A stretch of 64,000 nt of DNA from JAPLHP01 sp963720375 (GTDB lineage: Bacteria > Chloroflexota > Dehalococcoidia > UBA2247 > RBG-13-53-26). Within the stretch, counting starts at the first letter, position 1. Every line of letters begins with the position of its first letter. The stretch is from NCBI GenBank assembly GCA_963720375.1, contig CAVRFM010000002.1:102835-166834 (forward strand). The letters are read 5' to 3'. Both the position numbers and the translations under genes were made by a program. Of the stretch, positions 1 through 9,404 are shown piece after piece. The notes under the pieces were generated by a model that saw only the letters and a program-made list of their open reading frames with translations, was not told the DNA's origin and ran no database searches.

Positions 1-1
1 T

Positions 2-880
2 CCCATCATGTTCCACCAGCCTGTCAACACCTGCATCGAACTGATCAACAGTGAGGATGCCGGATACGGACTCGTCCAGACCATCGAGACGCCCGATGAG
101 TTCTGGGGCAGGGTATATAACATGGGAGGAGGCCCGTCATGCCGGGTTATCTTCAAGGACTACCTGGCACAAATGATGAAGCTCTTCAGTCTGGGAGACT
201 TCAGAAAGATAATGCCCCTTAACTGGTTCGGCATAAGGAACTTCCACTGCTGCTGGTATGAAGACAGCTACGTTCTCAACGAATACCTCGGTCACTGGAG
301 ACATTCACTTGAGGACCATTATGCGCAGGTAAAAGCCAATATCCCCTGGTATTTGAAATTCGGAGCCAGACTCGCGCCTCCTTTCATCGTAAGAGCATAC
401 ATGAAGAGAACAGCAGAGCCGCTACAATGGATCGAAAAGAACGACGTGGAAAAGATCAAAGCCTTCTTCGGCAGCCGTGAACAGTGGGAGAAAATCCCTG
501 ATTGGGCCCACTATCAAGAGATAGTCCCGGAGAAGCAGAAAGAGCCTCCGGACAGGTCACGGAATGTTGACTTCAAGCGCTTCACCATGGAAGAGATACG
601 GCAGATGGCCGAGGCCAGAGGGGGAGTGTGTCTCTCCACAACGTTCACCGATATCAAAACGAAGCTCAGGTGGAAATGCGCCTTCGGGCACGAGTGGGAA
701 GCTACGCCGGTGCTTATCAGGGCCGGCCACTGGTGTCCGGAATGTTATCCCCCGCCGTGGAACTGGGATGCCCTGGCCAAGGTGGACCCGCTGCTGGCCA
801 GACACTACTACAATAATCACGATAAGAACGAAAGCCAGAAGGTCGACTACCTGTATTGCCCCTCACCCATGGTGAAGTAA
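2..880 (+). CDS. NAD-dependent epimerase/dehydratase-like protein with C-terminal zinc ribbon, 5' partial
   Basis: The reading frame is open from the first bases of the window, so the N-terminus, including the Rossmann nucleotide site, is missing. The first ~110 residues resemble the C-terminal substrate-binding part of extended short-chain dehydrogenases (a VYNMGGGPSCR stretch followed by a helical segment). Residues ~195-245 carry a zinc-ribbon-like pattern, CAFGHEW followed about 20 residues later by CPEC. The tail is rich in Asn and Tyr. The substrate cannot be told. It precedes the Wood-Ljungdahl block in the same direction with a ~100-base gap and may be unrelated to it. The SDR assignment rests on the short C-terminal similarity only. 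Confidence 0.55.
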   Translation, partial: PIMFHQPVNTCIELINSEDAGYGLVQTIETPDEFWGRVYNMGGGPSCRVIFKDYLAQMMKLFSLGDFRKIMPLNWFGIRNFHCCWYEDSYVLNEYLGHWRHSLEDHYAQVKANIPWYLKFGARLAPPFIVRAYMKRTAEPLQWIEKNDVEKIKAFFGSREQWEKIPDWAHYQEIVPEKQKEPPDRSRNVDFKRFTMEEIRQMAEARGGVCLSTTFTDIKTKLRWKCAFGHEWEATPVLIRAGHWCPECYPPPWNWDALAKVDPLLARHYYNNHDKNESQKVDYLYCPSPMVK

Positions 881-981
881 GGGCCAGGGTCGGCTTACTC
901 TCGCTTCCCGGACTCCGAGAGCGCAATTCTGCGATATCTCAGTTGTGGCTGAGAACCGTCAATGTCATAATAGCAATTGAG

Positions 982-1857
982 ATGATTATCATCGGCGAGA
1001 ATATACACATCATTTCAAAGGCCGTTTCCGCCGCCGTAAAGGAGCGAAACGCCAGAGCCATCCAGGATCTGGCCGTGGCGCAGGCGGAGGCCGGCGTTGA
1101 TTACATCGATCTCAACCTCGGCCCGGCCAGAAAAGACCCCGAGGCCGCTGAGTGGCTGGTGAACACAGTTCAGGCGGTGACCGATCTGCCGCTGTCCGTC
1201 GATACTCTGAATCCGGCAGCGATGGAGGCCGGGCTCAAGGTCTGCCGGAAAAGGCCCCTGCTCAACTCCGCTTCCGGGAGAACTGACAGCAAGGAGAAGA
1301 TGCTGCCCCTGGCCAGGAAATATAATACCGAACTTGTGCTCTCAGTGCTGACGGACAAGGGCTGCCCTGCGGATGTTGAATCACGGCTGGAAAGCATCAT
1401 GGGAACCATAGCCTATGCCAACGAGATGGGTATCCCCACCGAGGACATCTGGGTCGATCCCATCCTTTTGCCGGTCAGCGCCGACCAGAAACAGGTGGCC
1501 GAAGCCCTGGAGTTCATGAAGATATTGCCGGAGGCTGTCCCTGGCGCGAAATCAACACTGGGACTCTCCAACATATCCAACGGGACGCCCGCAGAACTGA
1601 GGGGAATTCTCAACCGTACTTACATGATCATGCTGGGGAGAGCCGGGCAATACTCGGTGATCGCCGATGCGCTGGATAAGGAGCTGATGAGCCTCAATAG
1701 AGGCGAGATGCCTGATGTCGTCGATCTCATCTACAGAGTGATGGATGGAGAAGATATAGACCCGTCCTCTCTCTCAGCAAAGCTGCACGACTACGTGAAG
1801 ACAACCCGGGTCCTTCTGGGCCACACGCTTTATTCGCATTCCTGGCTGGAGGACTGA
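982..1857 (+). CDS. acsE: 5-methyltetrahydrofolate:corrinoid/iron-sulfur protein methyltransferase (AcsE/MeTr)
   Basis: About 291 residues, the usual length for MeTr. The protein is a pterin-binding TIM barrel of the dihydropteroate-synthase fold. It opens with MIIIGENIHIISKAV and has the pterin-binding acidic strand DYIDLNLGPAR at ~45-55 and an SVDT strand near 75. In the Wood-Ljungdahl pathway it moves the methyl group of methyl-tetrahydrofolate to the cobalt of the corrinoid protein encoded by acsD and acsC in the same block. The frame stays open back to 856, but family alignment supports the ATG at 982 even though its ribosome site is weak. acsD follows after 22 bases with a good AAAGGAG site. 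Confidence 0.88.
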   Translation: MIIIGENIHIISKAVSAAVKERNARAIQDLAVAQAEAGVDYIDLNLGPARKDPEAAEWLVNTVQAVTDLPLSVDTLNPAAMEAGLKVCRKRPLLNSASGRTDSKEKMLPLARKYNTELVLSVLTDKGCPADVESRLESIMGTIAYANEMGIPTEDIWVDPILLPVSADQKQVAEALEFMKILPEAVPGAKSTLGLSNISNGTPAELRGILNRTYMIMLGRAGQYSVIADALDKELMSLNRGEMPDVVDLIYRVMDGEDIDPSSLSAKLHDYVKTTRVLLGHTLYSHSWLED

Positions 1858-1879
1858 GAGCGCCAAAGGAGAAATCGGT

Positions 1880-2786
1880 ATGCAGTACAGAGCACCTATC
1901 GAGGCATATACAGGGACGGTCAGAGAGGTCACCATAGGAACAGGGGCTAAAGCCTTGAAGATCGGAGGGGAGAGTGCCCTTCCCTTTCACTATTTCGATC
2001 AGGGCTCCATCCCCAACCCCCCCAGGCTGGCCCTGGAAATGTATGACATGGAACCCAGAGATTGGGCAGAATCGGTGCTCCAGCCTTACAAGGATGTTGT
2101 CTCTGACCCCGTCAGGTGGGCCAGGAAGTGCGTTGATTACGGTGCCGATGCTGTCTGTCTTCAACTGGTGAGCACGGACCCGACCGTGAAGGATACATCT
2201 CCGGAAGAGGCAGCAAAGCTCGCCAGAAGGGTGAGCCGAGGCCATACCGGTGCCCCTCATCGTCTATGGTTCCGGTGACGAGAAAAAGGATGTGCCCGTC
2301 TTGGCCAGGGTGGCCGAGGTGTGCCGGGGGGAGAACCTCCTCCTGGGACCGGCAGTCAAGGAAAACTACGAGGAGATCGCCAGGGCGGTTTCCGAACACG
2401 GACATGCGTTGATTGCTCAGACCCCTGTAGATATCAACCTCATGAAGGAGCTGAATATAAAGCTGTCCAAATTCTTCCCCCCGAACAGAATTGTCATTGA
2501 CCCTTTGAGTTCAGCTTTGGGCTATGGCATGGAATACAGCTTCACCATAATGGAGAGGACAAAGCAGACCGGCGTGATCTATAAGGATGCCATGATGCAG
2601 ATGCCTATGATCGCCAACCTGGGGGGCGAATGCTGGAAGACAAAGGAAGCCAGGGAAAACGAGAGGCAGGGGATACTGTGGGAGGGGATGACAGCCATCT
2701 CTCTGCTGCTGACGGGAGCAAATCTCGTTGTTCTGAGACACCCTGAAACCCTGAAATTGGTCAGGCAGCTTATGGCGGAGAGGTAA
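1880..2786 (+). CDS. acsD: Corrinoid/iron-sulfur protein small subunit (AcsD/CdhD), one frameshift
   Basis: Small (delta) subunit of the corrinoid iron-sulfur protein, a TIM-barrel that with the large subunit cradles the cobamide between MeTr and acetyl-CoA synthase. The first frame gives FHYFDQGSIPNPPRLALE and VDYGADAVCLQLVSTDP; the second continues with VPLIVYGSGDEKKD, TPVDINLMKELN and LIDPLSSALGYGMEY-like segments through to the normal C-terminus. The frames join if one C is removed at 2236/2237 (gagccgag read as gagcgag), giving VSEAIPVPLIVYGSGD. Corrected length is ~301 residues, near the family norm. The shift is probably a sequence error. The start is ATG after AAAGGAGAAATCGGT; cdhA begins 4 bases downstream. 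Confidence 0.85.
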
Positions 2787-2790
2787 AGGA

Positions 2791-5108
2791 ATGACGGAAG
2801 CGAAGGAAAAGAAGCAGAAGAAGACCAGGAAACAGCAGCAGGTTGAGAAGCTGATAAGGGCAGAGGATCAGTGGGAGCCGGTCGGGCATACCCCCATGCC
2901 GGACATCGCCGATCTGAGAAACTGGGATATGCGGCTGATGAAGACCTACCAGCCCTTCTACGCGCCTTTCTGCGATGTGTGCTGCTTCTGCACCTACGGT
3001 AAGTGCGACCTCACCTGTGGAAAGCGGGGGGCCTGCGGCATCGACATCGCCGGCCAGCAGGGGAGGTTCATCCTTCTGGCCTGCTGCATGGGGCTGTCTG
3101 CTCACGGCGCCCACGCCAGACACATCGTCGACCTTATGATTGAAAAGTACGGCGAGGACTACAAAATCGATCTGGGCAACAACGTCGCCGTTGAGGCACC
3201 CAACATCAGGACCGTGCTGGGGTTGAAACCGGAATCGCTGCGCGACCTGCGGACGGCGGTCGAGTATGTGGAGCGGCAGTTGATCCATCTGATTTCGGCG
3301 CTCAATACCGGTCAGGAGGGCAGCAACATAGATTATGAGTCCAAGGCCCTTCATGCCGGTATGCTGGACCATGTGGCTATGGAGATCGCCGATATCGCCC
3401 AGATCTCGGGATTCAAATACCCTACATCAGTGGCCGAGACCCCGCTGGTAGGCCTGGGCACCGCCTCCGTGGATACCAGTAAACCCACTATTCTGGTGAT
3501 CGGCCATAATCCCGCCTCTTCCGCCGCTATCATCGACTACCTCCGGAAGAACAGCCTCGACGATAAGGTGGAGTTGGGTGGTCTGTGCTGTACCGCTCAC
3601 GAGGCGACCCGGTATTCGGATAAGGCCAGGGTGATCGGCCCCCTTTCCAGACAGCTCTACTACGTGAGAACCGGCATTGCCGATGTCATAGTGACCGATG
3701 AGCAGTGCATCAGGACCGACCTGGTAGAAGAAGCCAAGAAGGTGGACTCTGCCTTCATCGCCACCTCAGACAAAGCCTGCTACGGGCTTGAGGATGCCAC
3801 CGAGATGGAGACGGATGACATAGTGAAGCAGATGCTGGAGCAGGGCAAGCAGTTCCTCATCCTCGACCATGAGAAGGCCGGTGAGGTGGCCGTGAGAGTG
3901 GCCCTGGCGCTGGCACCGAAGAGGAAGAAGGAGCTTCTAAGCGAAAAGGAGGCCCGGAGCTGGCCAAGAGGTGCGTGCAGTGCGGCATGTGCGAGAGGGT
4001 CTGCCCCAACATGCTCCTCATCGGTGAAGGGATCAGCCAGGTAGCCCTGGGGAATCTTGACGAACTGAGGAATATCTTCGACAAGTGCCTCGGCTGCGGC
4101 AAATGCGAGGAGGAATGTCCTCACGATGTGCCCATCTTCAAGATCATGCAGGTGGCTGCCAGCAAAGAGGCCTACAAGATACGGGTCGGGCGCGGGCCCA
4201 TTATGGATACCGAGATCAGGAACGTCGGGGCCCCCATAGTACTGGGAACCATCCCCGGCGTGGTGGCCTTCGTGGGCTGTTCCAGCTACCCGGATTTGAA
4301 TGACCTTGTGGAGATGGCCGAGGAATTCGCTAAGAGAAAATACATCGTGGTCCTCAGCGGCTGTGCCGCCATGACTGCCGGTATGAAGAAAGACGCCGAG
4401 GGACGGACCATCTATGAAAAGTACCCTGCCAGCTTTGACGCCGGTGGAGTGGTGAACGTGGGCTCCTGCGTGTCCAACGCCCACATCACCGGAGCCGCTA
4501 TCAAGATAGCCAACATCTTCGCCAGCCTCCCCCTGAGGGCTAACTACGAGGTTATCGCCGACTACATTCTCAACCGCGTGGGGGCTGTGGGGGTAGCTTG
4601 GGGGGCTTACTCCCAGAAGGCAGCCGCCATCGCCACCGGATGTAACCGGCTGGGGATTCCCGTGGTCCTGGGGCCTCACTCATCCAAGTACCGCCGGCTC
4701 TTCCTTTCCAGAAAGGAAGAGGATAACTGGACGGTAATGGACGGCAGAAAAGGGGAACTGGTAGATACCGGCGAGCCTTCTCCGGAGCACCTGGCCTATG
4801 TCACCGAGACAAAGGAGAGGGCTATGGTCGCTATCGCCAAGCTGTGCATCAGGAAGAACGATACGGCACAGGGAAGGGCACTGAAACTGAATCACTACAT
4901 CTCCCTGTACAAGAAGTATATGGGCGGCGGGCTCCCGCCGGACCTGCACCTGTACGTCAGGACCGACAGAGACCTTCCCATTGTATATAAGAAGGAAGCT
5001 GCAGCATACCTGAAGGAGGTGGGCTGGAAGCCGAAACCTGTCCTGACCCTCCCCACCCTGATAGGCACCTATCCCAGCAAAGTGCCCTTGGAGTCTGTCA
5101 TTCACTAA
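2791..5108 (+). CDS. cdhA: CO dehydrogenase catalytic subunit, archaeal CdhA type, one frameshift
   Basis: Nickel CO dehydrogenase alpha subunit of ~772 residues once the shift is repaired, longer than bacterial CooS/AcsA (~640) and close to archaeal CdhA. The N-terminal cluster-binding cysteines are in CDVCCFCTYGKCDLTCGKRG (~61-80). C-cluster ligand candidates are VIGHNP (His), GLCCTAHE, DEQCIRTD, FVGCSS, LSGCAA and NVGSCVSN. A ferredoxin-like insert with two [4Fe-4S] motifs (CVQCGMCERVCP and CLGCGKCEEECP) is the hallmark of CdhA and absent from bacterial CooS. The frames 2791-3955 and ~3953-5108 join by adding one C at the CCC run 3953-3955. The enzyme reduces CO2 to CO or oxidises CO; its partner cdhB lies downstream at 8850. 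Confidence 0.88.
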
Positions 5109-5125
5109 GAGAGGACGCGCATAGC

Positions 5126-5734
5126 ATGATTGAGGAATTCATCGCCGATACCGAGAAGCTTCTCGGCTACATACACCGCATCGAGAGGGGCCAACTCGTC
5201 TGCATTGGACCCGCCAGAAGGCTGGTAAAGAAGCAGGGCCTGGGTATGGAGCAGCTCGAAGAGGCTATCCAGGCAGGCATGCGAAAAAGGATTTCCGCCT
5301 ATCTCGAGAGCATCAGTGAGGGCGAAGACACCGAAATCTACGCTACCCTCATCAGAGAGCTGGGCAAAGAGCATGATTTAGACATAGCCGAACTGGAAAA
5401 GAAGATACTACAGGCCATGAAAGACGCCGACTTCAGGAGGTTTGCCCGCTACATCAATATGATTGAGAACGAGAACATTCACCTCATAAGTAAGGCCAGA
5501 GCAATTCAAAGGAAATACCGGATAGCGGGCCATCGCCTGGATGAAGCCATCAGACAGGGTGAATCCGCCTATCTGCTCCGTAATATCAGGCAGATCAGGA
5601 AAGGCCCCCGATTCCATCCGCTTCTGCCCCGCGAAGAGATACTGCTGAGGAGAATCGCCAGGAAGTTAGGGTACGAGGAAAAGCTTGAGGAAGCTATCAG
5701 GAAGTGGAGGGCTTTGAACTGTCACACTGAATGA
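5126..5734 (+). CDS. Uncharacterised helical repeat protein in the CODH/ACS cluster
   Basis: Not recognised. The 202-residue product is highly charged, without cysteines that could bind a cluster and without a signal peptide or membrane segment. It shows about four degenerate helical units of 40-50 residues, each ending in a similar amphipathic motif: LGMEQLEEAIQAG, LDIAELEKKILQAM, IAGHRLDEAIRQG and YEEKLEEAIRKW. This suggests a scaffold or winged-helix/coiled-coil adaptor. It lies 18 bases after cdhA and 61 before a nuoE-like gene, in the same direction and with a GAGAGGA ribosome site. Position alone suggests a role in assembling CO dehydrogenase with the flavoprotein module; this is inference. 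Confidence 0.75.
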   Translation: MIEEFIADTEKLLGYIHRIERGQLVCIGPARRLVKKQGLGMEQLEEAIQAGMRKRISAYLESISEGEDTEIYATLIRELGKEHDLDIAELEKKILQAMKDADFRRFARYINMIENENIHLISKARAIQRKYRIAGHRLDEAIRQGESAYLLRNIRQIRKGPRFHPLLPREEILLRRIARKLGYEEKLEEAIRKWRALNCHTE

Positions 5735-5794
5735 CAGCAGGACATCCTGGGGTTTTCTCCCCGGGTCAGCCAGGAGAAAAGAGGAGGAAAGTAT

Positions 5795-6256
5795 TTGGCT
5801 GGAATCTCAGAGCTGGTGAAAAGGGTGGCGGTGGACAAATACCACAGAGACAGGGATATGCTGATCCAGATCCTGCTGGACCTGCAGGGTGGCCTCGGCT
5901 GGCTGCCCGCGGAAGTGATGGCAGAGGTGAGCCGGCAGTTGAGAGTACCCATAGCCCGCGTGTATCAGGTGGCCAGCTTCTACAAGGCTTTCAGCTTCTC
6001 TCCCAGGGGCCGTCACACAGTGACAGTATGCCTGGGGACTGCCTGCCAGGTACGGGGTGCGCCGAGGCTCCTGGATAGAACTACAGACAAGCTCAAGCTG
6101 GCACCGGGAGAGACATCGGCAGATATGCGTTTCAGCCTGGATACTGTCAATTGCCTCGGCTGCTGTGCTCTGGGGCCAGTCATCGTCATAGACGGGAAGT
6201 ACCACAGCAAACCTTCAACTTCGGAACTGGAGCACTTGTTTGATGCAGCGAAATAA
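5795..6256 (+). CDS. NuoE-like [2Fe-2S] thioredoxin-fold subunit, copy 1
   Basis: 153 residues of the NuoE/HndA/HoxE family, the 24-kDa subunit of NADH-dehydrogenase-type modules. An N-terminal helical domain (LQGGLGWLPAEVM, then VYQVASFYKAF) precedes a thioredoxin-like domain with four cluster ligands: CLGTACQVRG near 85-95 and CLGCCALGP near 125-133, the C-x4-C and C-x3-C pairs expected of the family. The start is TTG at 5795, chosen because GAGGAGG lies 7 bases upstream and no ATG fits. It is followed by a nuoF-like gene and should pass electrons between NAD(P)H flavin chemistry and the iron-sulfur clusters of the neighbouring complex. Its position inside the CO dehydrogenase block is unusual. 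Confidence 0.88.
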   Translation: MAGISELVKRVAVDKYHRDRDMLIQILLDLQGGLGWLPAEVMAEVSRQLRVPIARVYQVASFYKAFSFSPRGRHTVTVCLGTACQVRGAPRLLDRTTDKLKLAPGETSADMRFSLDTVNCLGCCALGPVIVIDGKYHSKPSTSELEHLFDAAK

Positions 6257-6266
6257 GAGAGGAGAC

Positions 6267-8189
6267 ATGCCCGCTAAACTTCCCTCGCCGGAGGCACTGG
6301 AGACACTGCGAAAGGGCATACTGTCCGGAAGGGATCCCCTGAAGACCGGCATTACTGTCTGCGCCGGCACCGGTTGCCAGACCTATGGCGCCAGGGATGT
6401 CTTCGAAGCCCTCGTGGAGGAAGTCAAGAATCAGGGATTGGCAGACAGGATAGAGGTCAAGGCTACCGGCTGCCACGGGTTCTGCGAAAAGGGCGTTATC
6501 GTCGTTACCTCCCCCGATGAGGTCGCCTACGTCAAGGTGAAGCATGAAGATGTCCCCGAAGTGGTCAGCGCCGTGGCCGGGAAGCGTATCGTGGAGCGCC
6601 TCCTCTACAGTGATCCTTCGACAGGCAAGAGGATTGCCAAGGAATCAGACATTCCTTTCTATAAGAATCAGACCCGCATCGTCTTCGGCAACAACAAACG
6701 CATCGACCCCCAAAATATAGACGATTACATTGCCCTGGGCGGATACAGCGCCCTGGCTAAAGCCCTGTTCCGCATGAAGCCGGAAGAGGTGCTGGAAGAG
6801 GTCAAAAGGGCCAATCTGAGGGGCAGGGGCGGAGGAGGGTTTCCGACAGGCAGAAAGTGGGAGGAGACCAGGAATGCTCCCGGCAGCATCAAGTACGTCA
6901 TAGTGAACTGCGATGAGGGCGACCCCGGGGCCTACATGGACCGGTCGCTGATGGAAGGAAACCCGCACAGTGTGCTGGAAGGGCTTATCATCGGGGCTTA
7001 TGCCATAGGTTCTCACCAGGGATTCTTCTACGTTCGCCAGGAATATCCTCTGGCCTGCGAGAATCTGAACCTCGCCATAGAGCAAGCCAGGGAATATGGT
7101 CTTCTCGGGGAAAACATCCTCGGCTCCGGATTCAACTTCGCTGTGAAAGTGCACCGTGGTGCCGGAGCCTTTGTATCCGGAGAATCCAGCGCCCTCATGA
7201 GTGCCATCGAAGGAAAAGTAGGCGAACCGAGGATGAAATATGTCCACACCGCAGTCAGCGGGATAAAGGGAAGGCCATCGAATCTGAACAATGTGGAGAC
7301 CTGGGCCACTGTCCCGCTCATCATAGAGAAGGGTGCAGAATGGTTCCGCTCCATAGGGACAGACGGCAGCAAGGGAACCAAGATATTCTCCCTGGTAGGA
7401 AAGGTGAACAACACCGGTCTGGTGGAAGTGCCTATGGGCATGACTCTCAGGCAGGTAATCTATGATGTCGGCGGAGGGATACTGGGCGGGAAGAGGTTCA
7501 AGGGAGTCCAGACCGGCGGGCCTTCGGGCGGCATAATCCCTGAAAAGTACCTCGACACGCCCATCGACTTTGATGCGCTGACCAGGCTCGGCTCCATGAT
7601 GGGGTCCGGCGGCATGGTGGTCATGGATGAAGATACCTGCATGGTGGACGTCGCCAGATACTTCATCGACTTCCTGTGCGGCGAGTCCTGCGGCAAATGT
7701 ATTCCCTGCCGCGAGGGTCTCCGTCTCCTGAGGAAGGTTTTGACCGATATCTGCCACGGAGACGGAAAGCCCGGTGACATAGAGTTGATTGAGGAGGTAG
7801 CCGAAGTGATGGCAGATGCTTCCCTTTGTGCCCTGGGAACCACGGCTGCCAATCCCGTCCTGACAACACTGAAATACTTCAGAGACGAATATGAAGCCCA
7901 CCTGAAGGAGAAGCGCTGCCCGGCCAGGTTCTGCAAGGCCCTGACCTCATACTACATTGACCCCGCCAGGTGTTCGGCCTGCCTCATCTGTTTGAGAAAT
8001 TGCCCTGCCGGGGCGGTCAACGGTGCCAAGGGCGAAATACACTGGATCAACCAGGAGAAATGCACCCGGTGCGGCGTATGTTTTGACGTTTGCCCGCCGC
8101 GCTTCAGCGCTGTGGTGAAAATTTCAGGCGAAACCCTACCACCACCTCCACCACCAGGAACCATGGTCAGCCGCAAGAAAGAGGCATAG
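6267..8189 (+). CDS. NuoF-like NAD(P)H-binding flavoprotein with extra iron-sulfur domains, copy 1
   Basis: About 640 residues, built like HndC/HydB/HymB rather than plain NuoF. Residues ~20-110 form a thioredoxin-like [2Fe-2S] domain (CAGTGCQTYG, ATGCHGFC). The core has the NADH/FMN loops GRGGGGFPTGRKW and CDEGDPGAYMDR, and GAGAFVSGESSAL, where Ser replaces the common Cys. A [4Fe-4S] site follows (ESCGKCIPCREG, SLCALG). The C-terminus carries two ferredoxin motifs (CSACLICLRNCP, CTRCGVCFDVCP). The ATG at 6267 is preferred over 6240 because AGAGAGGAG sits just upstream. Expected role: NAD(P)H oxidation or NAD(P) reduction, possibly with electron bifurcation, for the surrounding CO dehydrogenase/acetyl-CoA synthase. 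Confidence 0.88.
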   Translation: MPAKLPSPEALETLRKGILSGRDPLKTGITVCAGTGCQTYGARDVFEALVEEVKNQGLADRIEVKATGCHGFCEKGVIVVTSPDEVAYVKVKHEDVPEVVSAVAGKRIVERLLYSDPSTGKRIAKESDIPFYKNQTRIVFGNNKRIDPQNIDDYIALGGYSALAKALFRMKPEEVLEEVKRANLRGRGGGGFPTGRKWEETRNAPGSIKYVIVNCDEGDPGAYMDRSLMEGNPHSVLEGLIIGAYAIGSHQGFFYVRQEYPLACENLNLAIEQAREYGLLGENILGSGFNFAVKVHRGAGAFVSGESSALMSAIEGKVGEPRMKYVHTAVSGIKGRPSNLNNVETWATVPLIIEKGAEWFRSIGTDGSKGTKIFSLVGKVNNTGLVEVPMGMTLRQVIYDVGGGILGGKRFKGVQTGGPSGGIIPEKYLDTPIDFDALTRLGSMMGSGGMVVMDEDTCMVDVARYFIDFLCGESCGKCIPCREGLRLLRKVLTDICHGDGKPGDIELIEEVAEVMADASLCALGTTAANPVLTTLKYFRDEYEAHLKEKRCPARFCKALTSYYIDPARCSACLICLRNCPAGAVNGAKGEIHWINQEKCTRCGVCFDVCPPRFSAVVKISGETLPPPPPPGTMVSRKKEA

Positions 8190-8190
8190 G

Positions 8191-8826
8191 ATGGCAGAAA
8201 TGATCACTCTGGTCATAGATGGCAAGCAGGTAGAAGCCGGGCAGGGAGCTACTATCCTGCAGGCAGCCAGAGCAGCCGGCATCGATATACCAACGCTGTG
8301 CGTACACCAAAAACTGCTGCCCTACGGGGCCTGCCGCATCTGCAGCGTGGAGGCTGAGAAGAATGGCCGGGTCCGCGTGGTAGCGTCCTGTGGCTATCCT
8401 GTCGAAGAAGGTCTGACTGTGAGAACCCGCAGCCCCAGGATAGACAGGATACGGAAGCTCCTTCTCGAACTGGTGGCCCCTCAGGCAATGTTCCAGGAGA
8501 ATGTCGGCGGTGAGCTGAGGAGGCTGGCCGATGAATACGGGGCTGACATCCACCGCTTCGAGTCCCGACTCAATGCCAAATCAAACAGGTGTATCCTCTG
8601 CGGCCTCTGTGTCCGCTACTGCGAAGAGGTTGTCGGCGCCCCGGCGATAGGCTTCGTCGGAAGGGGGATCGAGCGAAGAGTGGTCTTCTACCCCGATATA
8701 GCCAGGAGAGTCTTTGCCGGCGGTATGGAGTGGGCTGAAGTCTGTCCCACAGGCAAGATAGGCGCTGAATCGGATGGCACCTATTTTGGCTTCACCGTTG
8801 AGGACTTCCTGGCGGGCAGGCTATGA
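8191..8826 (+). CDS. NuoG/HoxU-like iron-sulfur subunit lacking a hydrogenase domain
   Basis: 211 residues. The N-terminus is a plant-type [2Fe-2S] ferredoxin domain (VIDGKQVEAGQGATILQAAR, then CVHQKLLPYGACRICSVE and a fourth Cys in VASCGYP). A linker leads to a [4Fe-4S] motif, CILCGLCVRYCEE, with a further Cys in AEVCPTGKIG. This matches the N-terminal part of NuoG, HndD or HoxU. The hydrogenase H-cluster and the molybdopterin-like domains are absent, so it is an electron relay only. It starts 1 base after nuoF and completes a nuoE-nuoF-nuoG diaphorase module. cdhB follows 23 bases later, which places the module between the two CO dehydrogenase subunit genes. Confidence 0.85.
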   Translation: MAEMITLVIDGKQVEAGQGATILQAARAAGIDIPTLCVHQKLLPYGACRICSVEAEKNGRVRVVASCGYPVEEGLTVRTRSPRIDRIRKLLLELVAPQAMFQENVGGELRRLADEYGADIHRFESRLNAKSNRCILCGLCVRYCEEVVGAPAIGFVGRGIERRVVFYPDIARRVFAGGMEWAEVCPTGKIGAESDGTYFGFTVEDFLAGRL

Positions 8827-8849
8827 GCAGTTAGTGAAGGAGAGGGAAA

Positions 8850-9401
8850 ATGGTTATGCCGCTTCATCGGGTGAACGTACTTACCGGGACCAAGTCCGCC
8901 ATCATTCTTGATGATGCCGCCGAGTATGCCGCGTTGATCCGGCAGGCCAGACGTCCCCTCCTGGTGCTGGGCCCCAGGCTATTAGAGAGTTCGCTGGGTG
9001 GGAAAACCCTCTTACAGTACGCTCTGGAGATAGCCAGGGCAGGCAGCATCCCCGTATGTGCCACGGCACACGTGAAAGGGAAGATGACGGAACTCGGCGT
9101 GAAGCCGGACAGCGAATACGATGCGGTGGAAATAGCCAACCATCTCAAGGACCCGGATTGGCGAGGAGTGAAAAAGGAGGGGAACCACGACCTGGTGATC
9201 TTCTTCGGTTTCAGGACTGACCTCGGCAACCAGGTGCTCTCCACCTTGAAGCATTTTGCCCCCCACCTCAGGACCATGACTCTCTGCAAGTACGTCTTCC
9301 CCAACGCCGATTACTCCCTCCCCAACTTCAGGAAAGACGAAGACTGGAGGGAATTCCTCGATGAATTAATATATAATCTCAAAGAAGGTAAAGAGGGTTA
9401 A
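8850..9401 (+). CDS. cdhB: CO dehydrogenase/acetyl-CoA synthase epsilon subunit (CdhB)
   Basis: 183 residues resembling the epsilon subunit of archaeal ACDS complexes, a Rossmann-like flavoprotein-type fold (DHS-like) that binds CdhA. The signature is the segment ARRPLLVLGPRLLE near 30-45, followed by AGSIPVCATAHVKGKM and the C-terminal LKHFAPHLRTMTLCKYVFP with the usual PNADYSLPNF end. Bacterial CO dehydrogenases lack this subunit, so its presence confirms the archaeal-style enzyme suggested by cdhA. In archaea cdhB directly follows cdhA; here four genes intervene. A strong AAGGAGAGGG site precedes the ATG; cdhC begins 3 bases after the stop, implying coupled translation. Confidence 0.82.
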   Translation: MVMPLHRVNVLTGTKSAIILDDAAEYAALIRQARRPLLVLGPRLLESSLGGKTLLQYALEIARAGSIPVCATAHVKGKMTELGVKPDSEYDAVEIANHLKDPDWRGVKKEGNHDLVIFFGFRTDLGNQVLSTLKHFAPHLRTMTLCKYVFPNADYSLPNFRKDEDWREFLDELIYNLKEGKEG

Positions 9402-9404
9402 GAG

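Noticed and set aside
856..981. Upstream extension of acsE to 856
   Set aside because: The extra residues match no MeTr and overlap the end of the preceding gene; the family N-terminus begins at 982.
3930..3975. Programmed frameshift in cdhA
   Set aside because: There is no slippery heptamer or downstream pseudoknot that I can see, and seven other genes show similar indels, so error is likelier.
8191..8826. Iron-only hydrogenase fragment
   Set aside because: Only the N-terminal relay domains exist and the stop is clean; no H-cluster motif follows in any frame.
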